Below, in pieces: positions 54,113-64,000 of a stretch of 64,000 nucleotides of DNA. Each line of letters starts with the position of its first letter. Within the stretch, counting starts at the first letter, position 1. Location of the stretch: NCBI GenBank assembly GCA_035222895.1, contig JAVYIG010002226.1:1-64000 (forward strand), written 5' to 3'. Source of the DNA: Strongylocentrotus droebachiensis (Eukaryota > Echinodermata > Echinoidea > Camarodonta > Strongylocentrotidae). Under the pieces are notes generated by a model, which saw only the letters and a list, made by a program, of their open reading frames with translations, had not been told where the DNA came from and did not search any database. Made by a program: the position numbers and the translations under genes.

Positions 54113-54762
54113 AATATTAACAATACAGGTACTTGTTGGTTGTGCGTATTATAACCAACACGAAAAAATCCAACAAAAAGCCAACATTGGCATTGGCTGG
54201 AATAAAACGAATAAGGGGCTATCTCATTTTTTCAACGGCTGGTTCAAAAATACTATGTTTGTGGACCACCACAACTTTTAGAAATGGTTATATTTATGTA
54301 TTGTTCAGCTGCATATGAACCGATTTCGATCAAATAAAGATGATTTTCTCATTTAAATTGTATATTCTATTAAATTTGACACTCTTTTTTGCATTATCTC
54401 ACATTTTTGTTAATGGCGCCCTCTGCAACAGAACTCCACTATCCTTTTAAAAAAGATCGTGTTGTGGTCATTTATTTAAACATAGGTAGCGTGGGTGCGT
54501 AGAAGCTAAAATATAAGTTGGTCGAATAAATTGTATAGAATAACAATTACAATGGAAAACTATTTGTAGTGTAAGCATGTCCATATTTGGGTATAACTTC
54601 GTTTCGCTTTGATAGACATCTTACAATGTACTTATGTTTATGTGTATGTTTATGTATATGTACTGCGTCAGTGACTAGCGCGGTCTTTGACGCAGCAGGT
54701 GAGAGTGATATCGTACAGAGGGCGGATACAAATAAAACAACTGGTAGGAATTACTTGAAACT

Positions 54763-54916
54763 CCTGGGACCCGTTTCACAAAGCCTTTTTACAACGACAA
54801 ATCACTAAAATCAGTGACAAATCTGCTGATAACCAATCAGAAGCAAGGATTTCAGTAGCTTATAAGAAAAATTGTCATTTGTCACTGATAACAAGTTTTG
54901 TGAAACGCCCCCCTGG
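54763..54916. mobile_element. Short MITE, GTTTCACAAA-ended
   Basis: 154 bp with inverted ends CCTGGGACCCGTTTCACAAA and, in reverse, CCAGGGGGGCGTTTCACAAA, and inner paired ATCAGTGACAAAT blocks. The whole element could fold on itself. Confidence 0.7.
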
Positions 54917-55720
54917 TGCATTCCATCTGTTACCTGTAGATGATATATCGGTGCAGGTAATAATGTATTTAAAGTAACGCCCCATGTGATACGAGGTTCA
55001 GAAATCCAAAATGAATATATACACAAGTCCAACATAACAATGTTACGCCAAGGGTATAAGCAAACCTAGTTTAACATTGTATCTCGCATATGATATATCG
55101 GAATAGTCTCAATGCACGACCAAATTGCATACATTCACTAACACTAATCACGAACGAAGTGACACAATGCATTGACGATTACATGGAAAAAATTACAAAA
55201 ACAACTTGCCTGAATATCTGACTGTTTAAGTACTTCAAAGTGTATTTTTGAAATATGGCGCTTTTCTTCAGGTTAACTTACGATGGATGTATAAATGAAT
55301 GTATTGCCGTGTGAAACCATATCGCCTACTTTATTTTTCACTCCCGCGCAACCATCAACATGAATGTTAAGTGATTCCGTACGATACGAGAGTGCATCGA
55401 ACCCGGCTGATCCCATTAATGTTCACTTGCTTGATAGTCTACACTATCGTACTGTAACTTGTCTAACACAACTCTTGTACGAGATTAATGGAAGGTAAGA
55501 CTCTACGTTTCATCAACTTCATGACCCCTCAGCTCCAGAGAACATCAATGAGGTAATCTTGAGAGAACTTCTTATGATCAAAGGCCTACGTTTTATCAAC
55601 TCCATATGAACCCTCAGCTCCCGAAAACACTAATGATATGGCGCTTTTCTTCAGGTTAACTTACGCTGGATGAAATAATGAATGTGTTTCCTTGTGAAAC
55701 CGCATCGTCTACTTTATTTG
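54917..55720. other. Non-coding with ~383-bp direct repeats
   Basis: The block ATGGCGCTTTTCTTCAGG starts at about 55256 and again at 55639; the second unit is interrupted by the SINE at 55721. Pieces with CTCAGCTCC and GAGAACTTCTTATGA also recur to about 56040. Confidence 0.55.
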
Positions 55721-55913
55721 GCGCGATAGCTCAGTCGGTAGAGCAGTAATCTCGTAATCCGGTGACCCGGATTCGAAACCAAGGTGATGCGCTAGTGCCC
55801 TTTGGTAAGGCATTAATCCTCATTATCAGGTCCCTCAGATAGGACCTAAAGCCGTCGGTCTTCAGGTTGCTTACTAACAATCATTTATGCTTTCTTCGCA
55901 ATCAGGTAAAAAA
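55721..55913 (+). mobile_element. tRNA-derived SINE
   Basis: Head with an excellent A box (GATAGCTCAGTCGGTAGAGC) and a slightly altered B box (GGATTCGAAACC). Non-tRNA body follows (GGCATTAATCCTCATTATC, GACCTAAAGCCGTCGGTC) and an A-rich tail. Arms do not close as an intact tRNA, so this is not a tRNA gene. Confidence 0.82.
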
Positions 55914-56334
55914 AAAAACACCACCACATATATTAATATTTAATATTAATCATGAGATAACTTCTTATGACCCCATAGCTACAGAAAACACTAATGATGT
56001 AATAATCGTGAGATAACTGTTTATAATCATAGGCCTTTAATTTTACGGAAATGCTAGAGAGAAAACACAGCAACAATAATAAAGAAATTACACAGAGAAA
56101 TTAATGTAAGCAATTTTACAGTCCATAGTACAGGAAAAGAAGCACGAAAATTCTAAACCAAAAAGGGTTGATTTAGACCAAGCTCCTTGGCTAACCTCAG
56201 GAAAGTACACATACTTACGGGCACATTTGCATGAGTGGGAGCTAGCGTATTTTGCACGATGGTTTCAGTCTCCTAATTAACGGCTAAATTGTGAACACTT
56301 TTTTGTGTGGTGTAATCTTGCGAAATTTTTCTTC

Positions 56335-57140
56335 ACCACTCAAACTCTAAATGTCTTTTTATCACTCCACCCTCACATGTCTTCCTGATCTGGCAATTAT
56401 TTCATCATTTCATTTTAATTTCATGCTACATTTCATAATGCGTAATGATATTCAGTAATAATTATCGCATGATGGACCTTTTTTGAGTTTTTGTTTGTGA
56501 GCACTAATAACTCTTTAATTCAAGAAACACATTTTAAAATCAGAATGGGACTTCCCTACTGACATCACCATAGCGCAATTTGGTCCTGCATCTTGAATAA
56601 CCTAGCTATCATTGCAAAATATTCTTTAATCGTAAGAATGTCCAAATATGCCCTTTTGAGCGTTTGTTCCTTCCAGATACCAAGGTACGTATTCCGCCGC
56701 CATCATATAGAGTTAAACGTAAATGCCTATGTCGTGTTATCACCCCGCCCCCTTATTTTGTAGTTGTTGAACTGGTAATTATTTCATTATTTCATTTTAA
56801 TGTTATGCTACATTTCTATTGACATAATCATATTCAGTAATAATTATTGCAAGATAGACCTTTTTGTGCTTCTGTTTGTTTAAATAGCACTAATAACTCT
56901 TACACTTAAGAAACACATTTTAACATTATAATGGGACTGCCCCTGTCTCCCCCCCCCCCCCAAACAAAAAAATCACAACAGCGCAATTTGGTCCTGAATC
57001 TGGAATAACCTAGCTATGATTGCAAATTAATCTTTAATCGTAAGAATGTCCAACTATGCCCTATTTATCGTTTGTTCCTTCCAGATACCAAGGTACATAT
57101 TCAGCCGCCATCACAGAGTAAAACCTAAATGTCTATGGCC
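56335..57140. repeat. ~409-bp tandem duplication
   Basis: GCGCAATTTGGTCCTG occurs at 56573 and 56982. The flanking blocks TTCAGTAATAATTAT, AAGAAACACATTTTAA and GATACCAAGGTAC keep the same spacing. Diverged by roughly one base in ten by eye. Confidence 0.75.
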
Positions 57141-57358
57141 TACATCCTCATAGAGTTCATGTGCTTTCAGCACATACGTTTGTAGATATGTCATTTCCAA
57201 TTAATGTCATCTCCGAGAGCTCACATTCCTAGAGCCTGGGTTCATCATTACAGCGTATGGCAACATGACTCACCTGTCTTTATCATTTGAACATTACTCA
57301 TCAGCACACAGTGCACATATTCTTGAGCAGACCACATTGGCTGCCCTCTGTGATATTA

Positions 57359-57629
57359 GGGGGTGTTTCACAAAGACTAAGATCGACTTTAAGTTGGAAT
57401 TAATTATGGCAGGCCGTTCATGCCACTGTTTGCTGTCACCGTTTACTGGTTATGGTCTCTGATGAAGGAACGTACAAGTTATAGTCACACATCTATAGGA
57501 TTCAGCTTTGTTCATATTATGTAAAGATCATAACTGAGAGACCAATGGTGAGAGCAACCAGTGGCACGAATGGCCTGTCATACTTAAGTCCAACTGAAAG
57601 ATCGATCTTAGTCTTTCTGAAACACTCCC
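57359..57629. mobile_element. MITE with ~85-bp inverted ends
   Basis: Left GGGGGTGTTTCACAAAGACT and, in reverse from the right, GGGAGTGTTTCAGAAAGACT. Arms also share AAGATCGA, GTTGGA and GCAGGCCGTTCATGCCACTG-like blocks. 271 bp; no clear duplication. Confidence 0.75.
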
Positions 57630-58416
57630 AAAATCTCTGTTAAGACTACTTTTTTATAAACGAGTGGAGGTGGGGAAGGGGGCGGGGACGGGGCGGAGGC
57701 GGGGGCGGGGGCATGGACTATTGAAGAACTATTATAACTAGCGAGAGGTATAAACACACATGACCTGGTTGTAGATTTGTCATTTTGTATATGCTGGTAT
57801 ATAATGCTTAGTACACAATATTTTAGCCTATTGTATACGAAAAGCGGCTTGTGAAGATTTTTAGTCTTTATTGTGCTGAAATATTCTCCAAAACAAATGG
57901 AATTTAGTCTACATCTGGATTGCCTGAACTTTCTAGGGTTTCAATGGGCAAGTTTCAACATTGCTGCGGAATCACATATATTCAAATGATAATGATAATT
58001 ATAATAAGTTAGAATACACCAGGGTATTGAATACACTACAATATCTGTACATTTAATAGTTTTAATGAATTATGAGGAAATGCTATGTATTTGGTATCTT
58101 TCTATCTTGGCTATATTCAAACGTGTGTACCATTGTAAGGTGATTAGTATTAAGTGCATTCAGATCACCATGACAATTTGGATCTTATTTTGTATATTGT
58201 TTATTTTATTTTACAGAAACACATATGTTGAATGAGGAAAAGGGGTGGTCTGATTGCAGTGATGTTAAGTAAAATGGTACTGTACCATGTGGTAAAGTGT
58301 GCTCTGTTTTATAGTTTCCCTTCCTCATGTTGGCTTTATTCATTTGTATGTCTGACTTTACCAAGCATGCTTCAGAAAATGCATAAAAAGGATTAATATA
58401 TTGTTTGTGTTTTAAG

Positions 58417-58497
58417 GGAGGAATTCTTGCTGTAAGTATTAAAGATATCAAAAATGGACTTTCCCATTCAATGGAGATCGATGACCTTACAACACAG
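58417..58497 (+). other. Exon-like open block, copy B (unknown gene)
   Basis: Paralogue of 11156-11236 with the same splice-like borders and one amino-acid change (Ser to Ile near the start). Confidence 0.3.
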
Positions 58498-58983
58498 GTA
58501 AGCTGTGATCTTTCTCATGTACGTGAAGTGTTATTAGCATTGCAGTATCATTTCGTTTGGGAAATGGATCAAATCTACACCAAAACAAATTAACAATCTT
58601 CTTTCAGTCGAATCATTGTCACCATCGTCATCATCATCATCATTCTCATCTGCATCATTGTACGTAAAATACTTGTTGTACTATATATTATTGTTATCTA
58701 AAAATGTAAACTTATATGAAAGCAGAAGAAAATCAAATCAAATCAAATCAAACAAAACTCAGGGAATGCTTCGAGAGGCGTTAAATAGTCATCGTTTTGT
58801 AATAATATATACTATATTTGAGAAGTCATATGTACAGTTTCAATTCGTAATCTCCAATTTGTAATCCGTCGACTGGAACAATTGAGTACCTGCAGATGTG
58901 TTAAGTATAACAAACCGGCATTTTTGACAACTCTGCGTGTTTAAATACAACAAGGCTGGTCGTTGATACTGACTTTACTTTAA

Positions 58984-59727
58984 CCCTAATAAGGAATCAT
59001 GCCCCCCCCCCCCCCTCCACGATTTTCCTGATTTTTCGGGAACGCATATGGATGGAGCCCCGCGACTCGCTGACTTTTTTCTTTCGGAAATTGCGCAACT
59101 TTTAAAAGATTTTGTTTTGAAAATCGGACCTACGGTTACAAGGTTACGTGACCTTTTGTCTTTGCATATCAGCCCGAAAATCGCTCATTTTCGTGATTTG
59201 TGTACAAAACATAAGGAAACGTCATTTTTCCTAAAAAAAGATCAAACATGGTTTATTGGGTCTTGTTTAAAGTTAAGGTGGTTGTTTTGGGAGTCAAAAT
59301 AGTTTAATTGTAGTTAGAAATGAAATAAAACAACAAAAACAATAAAATACATAAGTTAAAAAAACAACGAAATACATAAGAAATTATCAAAACAAGAGAT
59401 AACATAATAAACAAGCTGGCTCTTCCAAATTTTGTTGTCGTATTATTATTCCGAATGGTCTAATGAATATATGTAGTGAAAAAGGATGCTTAAATATGAA
59501 TAACATATGATTTATGGGTAAAAATGTGATTTGTATGACATTATTTGCATAAATTACCATAAATATGCAAATTAGTAATTTTGTTTAAAAAAAATGAAAT
59601 TATCATAGTATTCTATACACTTCACTTGACATGCGTGCACATTTTTGCGGAGATCGGCCGCTTCACGGCCGAGATCTTATGGGGGGGGGGCCGTTATAAG
59701 ACCTCAAATAGCCCGGCCTTTTTAGGG
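58984..59727. mobile_element. TTAA-type MITE, copy 2 (paralogous to copy 1)
   Basis: Starts after TTAA at 58980-58983; the right-hand TTAA has become GTAA. Same interior as 12727-13471, so the insertion pre-dates the segmental duplication. The left end has lost its GGCCGGG block. Confidence 0.78.
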
Positions 59728-60407
59728 GTAAAGTAACTTAACCTTCTTTCTGAAAATGCAAACATTTTGGCTTTTCAATACTCATTTTCTTTTTTTTAAG
59801 CCTTGTAAAAATCGAAAGAGGTCATTTTTACCTTTTTTTTTCCATTTTATCGCAGATTTGTCCGGTGAATTCTCGATATTTTTTTTTTTCAAGAATCGCT
59901 TACCAAATTGTATAGATTTTAGTCGCAAAATAAAGCATTTAAAGAGATCTTTCATAACAAATAAAAATTAAACATGAGTATTGTTCTCTTATTTCGGGGG
60001 TGCTCTACCTACTAATATGAATGACCTGACGAACTTTGTGATTAATGCGCTGTTAAAGAGTGCCTACTTAGTGCTACCTTTAATATATTGATTTAAAAAT
60101 AGTGACAACAGTATACCTTACACGTAGGAAAGAGTCTACAATTTCATTAAATTTACGTTTTTGGGGTGAAAGTAATAATAAATTAACCCTATTTAATCAT
60201 ATTGATATCCCCTGTCTAATACATGTTAAATTACTACTACGTCAGAGTGGCTTCACAGTGCCACTTTTTATATTTGTGGCATTTAAAGGCATTTGCAGTC
60301 TTAAACAAGAACTCAACTATCCCCTTGGTGACTAGGAGCTTCTGGAGGTTCTGGTCGAAAACTGTTAGATCATATCATGGAACATTGCACCTACATAGTA
60401 CATCTGT

Positions 60408-60781
60408 TTATTGTTTTTCAATGAAAATAATATCCCATTCCATTAGAACAAGATGACTTTGAACATGCATGTTTAAATCTTCTTTGTCCGGAAGCTTTTC
60501 TTTATTCAGAAATTCCAGAACGCTCTCTACGAGTGAAGTCGGTGCTGTCTGTCGAAAATCTACCATTCCTGTATACAAATCCAGCAATGCGTCACCCTCA
60601 GCATCACTTTCGTTAATTGCGGAAGAAAAATCCACACTAGTCGGCAGATGATACATGGTGTGCTTTAGTCCCATTCCAGTCAGCATATCGACAATCGTTT
60701 GCGAAGATATTAAATAACTTCCCTCGAACGCAGGGTGCAGCTCGGGGAAATTAACAATAATCCGATAACCGGCTCCCTTTT
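60408..60781 (-). CDS. HNMT-like B, exon 3
   Basis: Same length as copy A exon 3, ending IIFIEKQ-stop. Confidence 0.83.
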
Positions 60782-61816
60782 CTGTTGTAAGAAAAAGCAT
60801 AATTCAGATGAACAGAAATAGTCTGAAGTCAAATTTTGTGGAGCTTGAGTAATGTCGTCATTTATCTACCCCCATCTTCAATAACTAGATGAAGAAAAAA
60901 AAAGGAATTTAGGGAATATCATTTAAACCCCTATATGTTCCAATAGAGTAACGAGCCCGGGGCTAGCAATGAATCGCCATTATGTTCGGCTATTAAACCA
61001 AACTAGATGTTATGACATGGAGTAAGAAAACAAAATATTAACGAGAAACACAGTCCCTGTATCGAAATAATGTTTTACATGTTTAAGTGCTACACAATCT
61101 GACCGTAATAATAATTCGCCATTTTGGGGGGAACTGTTTTATTTGTAATATATTTTTGTTTTGCATCGGCATTAAGGAAATGCACTGTTTCATTATAAGT
61201 AAAGATTTGAGTCTAGTTTTTTATTTTTTTTATTTTACACTATATAAATATTTCACAAATTAAATGGGACAAACACATATAAAATCTATTGTCAGATGTA
61301 CAAAGTCCTGATAGGTACTTTTGGGCACTCTTACGACAAGCGTTTTTTTTGTTAAAGAGAAGTTGCCAACCTGTAAATCATTTGCATTGTATATTCATTT
61401 CAAATTAATCTTTTTTACTCCTGTTTTCCATATCTAATTTTATTTACTGCAGTGTGACTCTAACAAAGAAAGATTGGGGCATCGTCAACATAAATTATTA
61501 CCGGAACGTATAACTATCATAAGACAGCCCTTCGGAGTCAGCTGGTCAACGAGATATCGGAGCGTCTCTTTTAAATCGTCTGCGTAGTAGAGAGAGTTTA
61601 CTGCACTGATAAAGTCGAATTTTCGCACATTACAAGAAACATCACGGTCATGCTTGAATTGCTGTATCGTCTTGAGCTGCCAATCATACTGGACATCGTC
61701 TAAGATGGAATGAAGCTTGTAATGAGAGACATACGTCTCCGAAGGTTCAACTACGGTGTGGTGAATTGACGGGAAATAATGTTGAAGTTGTTGCAACAGA
61801 GCTGTTTCAAAGCTTC
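60408..61816 (-). CDS. HNMT-like methyltransferase gene B, exons 2-3 (partial)
   Basis: Exons 61502-61816 (315 nt) and 60408-60781 (374 nt) have exactly the sizes and phases of copy A. Splice sites are intact (GATTTTACAG acceptor, GTAATA donor, TTACAACAG acceptor) and both frames are open. The predicted protein differs from A at about 17 of 227 residues, spread without stops, which suggests selection to stay coding. SAM motif VVEPSETY and the SLYYADD motif are kept. Exon 1, with the glycine-rich SAM loop, was not found in the 2.2 kb up to the right edge of the window, so the gene is cut off or lacks it. Confidence 0.8.
61502..61816 (-). CDS. HNMT-like B, exon 2
   Basis: Encodes SFETALLQQLQHYFPS to MIVIRS; same length as copy A exon 2. 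Six residue changes in about 104. Confidence 0.84.
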
Positions 61817-62070
61817 CTGTAAAATCAAGGAAAACATATAAAATGTATACTTAAGCATTCGTACCATATGGTAGGGCAAATAGTTATTGTACTGTCTCCA
61901 TATGTATCTTTATCATATTAAAATAACAAAGATTTAGATTGCTTTAATGTGCAGACGATTCGCTGTAAGTGTGTATGAAAATATTATTTCGTGGTTTTAA
62001 ACACAGTTTACAGTTAACCTGCCGTTGACCCGCATCGGTCCATTCACACTAGACGGATCTATAGAAAATA

Positions 62071-63645
62071 GCTAGACAGAGTATTATATCTGCTCTACCC
62101 AAGAGCACAGAATAACAATTGTTGTTCTTCTCGCTCTTTAATATTTGTTTAAGTTCCAACAAGTATAATAGATCACGACATGGGGTACGGTTATGACTCA
62201 TGTGCCCTACTTTTATTAACCTTTTCCGCGTCCCTGAAATTTCCCCATTGTATTAACATGACTATAACCTTTCGAAAATAGAATGTCTATGTTTGTTCAC
62301 TGCCAAACAAATGAATAAAGAACCTCTAGCTTAATTATTTAAATGTAATTATGGAACAGTTCATTTTATGGATTTTTTCAATAAAGTTAATGATACCGTA
62401 TAAAGTTGACTACTGCCAAATAAATAGAACAGTCTGATATCAAAGAATTCATCTCACCACGAGTATCATGATCATTTATTCATCGTAACACGATTATGAT
62501 AATAATGCACATACGAACATTTATTTTGTCCTATAGAACGTTTATTTTGGGATTGCCCAATCATTAGAAAGTTTATTGCGGATGCCCAACATTTCATTTT
62601 AGAGGATAAAGTTACTTTAAATAAAATTCATTTCATATTTGGGTTTTATGGAAACATTGGAGTTAAATTTAATGTTATTATTTTATATGCCAAATACACT
62701 GTTAGTCATAATGGTGGGATAATTATTTTTACCCCAATTTATTGAATGATTTTGACAATGATTTATTCCTAATAGATCTAGATAATAGTATACATTCTCA
62801 GATTGTATTGACTGACAAATGATACAGAGAGAGAGAGAGAGAGAGAGAAAGAGTAATTCCCAATAACATTTAACCTGAATTATCATTCCTAACAATATAA
62901 TACAATGAATTTCATACTGTGATTATGCAAGTCTTCAACTACAATGTTTCATCAACCAATCCAACTCTAGCTAACTACTAGACAGTGTGACCATATGTTT
63001 CTCAACAAGTGCATCTCCCAACATAATTCCTTTGTCTTCTCATTTTGCTGACTCTACAAAACTTTCATTCCCACCTAAACTACCATTTCCAGCATGGGTC
63101 AAAAAGCAAACACATTCTATCTCTAACACTTCTCTACATAGCATTTGGGTATAGCATATACTCTATCTACACTGTGTGCGTTAATGCATTGCAGTGGATG
63201 GTCAAGCTTGGGGGAGAGGGGATTAAGAACTTTGATAAGAAGTTGTGTTTACACTGCTTGCACTGCCATATCCTAATAACACACTAGTATTGTACACATG
63301 GTGCGTCCACACTTACTCATACCATGATACTGGAAGTTAGAGTTAATCTGGACTCGAACAACTCATTTCGCTATTCAAACTGTATCTAACTATACTAGAA
63401 TATGTAACGATGTGCTTCGGCATAATGCATAATAAATGGCACATGTCCTTGGCTAAGAATATATATATATATATACATGTATATACACATAAATATTGAG
63501 CAAAAGAAAAATATATACTGACAGTAATAAAGTATATTCTCTTCTCAAAGCTTACTTAAAATGTTGTCTAAGTCAAACAACATAATCATCAATCTCAAAC
63601 ATTCAATAATAGTTTCCTATCATTTCTACAAGTGATTACTAAGAC
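62071..63645. other. HNMT-like B intron 1 (presumed)
   Basis: Non-coding. A (GA)n tract at 62825-62852 plus following DNA resembles 44727-44890. A (TA)n tract lies at 63460-63474. No trace of the giant transposon. Confidence 0.5.
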
Positions 63646-63812
63646 CCCGTTTACAGTGAGAAAATTGCGGGGCCGGGCCAGGCCGTGGCCAGGCCGCGGC
63701 CTGGCCCAGCCCCGCAATTTTGTGCGTTTACAGCTGAGAAAAAGCCGGGGCCAGGCCGCGGCCTGGCCCTGCGTGCGTTTACAGTGAGAAATTGCGGGGC
63801 CAGGCACCTAAT
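63646..63812. repeat. GC-rich palindromic dispersed repeat
   Basis: Three GCGTTTACAGTGAGAAA-like phrases alternate with GGCCAGGCCGCGGCCTGGCC-type palindromes and GCAATTTT blocks, so the segment can fold into strong hairpins. Strikingly GC-rich in AT-rich DNA. Probably a MITE; ends uncertain. Confidence 0.6.
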
Positions 63813-64000
63813 GAACTAAGAGGAGGGACTGTGGGGGCTAGAATTATACTCGTGTGATACATAATTAGTCAAAGATACAAAAACAATAGGGGGGGGTATT
63901 ATGTGGGGCTTCACAATAGAATTAACAAGCAGTGCACGATAACAATAATGTTATGGTAAAGATCAAATGCGTTAAATAACATTATATTCCACGTGCTAAG

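Larger units (their letters stand above)
57970..62070. repeat. Segmental duplication, copy B
   Basis: Collinear with 10730-14035 plus 21595-23420 and a little of 23848-23920. It lacks the 11802 MITE, the LTR element, and most of the copy-A-specific DNA. Confidence 0.87.

Noticed and set aside
55721-55793. tRNA gene
   Set aside because: The A and B boxes are good, but the stem halves do not pair as a tRNA and a SINE body with A-rich tail follows.

Overview
The window looks like a piece of a marine invertebrate nuclear genome, most likely an echinoderm (sea urchin-like). It is AT-rich and intron-bearing, and it is packed with TTAA-, hAT- and CACTA-type MITEs, tRNA-derived SINEs, L2/CR1-like LINE remnants, a Penelope-like element and an LTR element. 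Species assignment is inference; nothing in the sequence fixes it.

The only clear host genes are two tandem paralogues of a histamine N-methyltransferase-like (HNMT-like) SAM-dependent methyltransferase, both on the minus strand. Copy A has three exons (46721-46919, 22800-23114, 21711-22084). Splice phases match, and the total of 888 nt codes for 295 aa, close to human HNMT at 292 aa. Copy B shows exons 2 and 3 (61502-61816, 60408-60781); its first exon must lie beyond the right edge or be lost. The copies sit in a segmental duplication (about 10.73-14.03 kb plus 21.6-23.4 kb, versus about 57.97-62.07 kb). Copy B therefore acts as an empty-site control for several insertions in copy A.

Intron 1 of copy A holds the centrepiece, a 19,415-bp DNA transposon at 25099-44513. 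It begins TAC, ends GTA, and is flanked by a perfect 6-bp duplication (GTTTTG at 25093-25098 and 44514-44519). Its inverted terminal repeats are kilobases long and start with an array of 21-bp palindromic units. It encodes a two-exon IS3-like DDE transposase (plus strand, 383 aa) and, convergently, a SAM-HECT ubiquitin-ligase-like protein (minus strand). Each inverted repeat carries the same spliced leader exons pointing inward, so both genes appear to be driven from duplicated terminal promoters. This fits the IS3EU superfamily and is the most interesting object in the window.

Layout: 0-3 kb, diverged tandem repeats and a truncated Penelope-like element. 3-10.7 kb, non-coding DNA with a SINE and degenerate tandem repeats. 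10.7-14 kb, duplicated segment A with two TTAA-type MITEs. 15.0-21.3 kb, a broken but young Ty3/gypsy-like LTR element with a CACTA MITE and a 386-bp triplication inside. 21.6-25.1 kb, HNMT-like A exons 3 and 2 and a recent 652-bp tandem duplication. 25.1-44.5 kb, the giant transposon. 44.5-47.4 kb, intron, SINE, HNMT-like A exon 1 and a hAT MITE just upstream. 49.5-51.8 kb, LINE remnants. 51.8-57.6 kb, MITEs, SINE and tandem duplications. 58-62 kb, duplicated segment B. 62-64 kb, intron-like DNA ending in a GC-rich palindromic repeat. No CRISPR array, rRNA or intact tRNA gene was seen.
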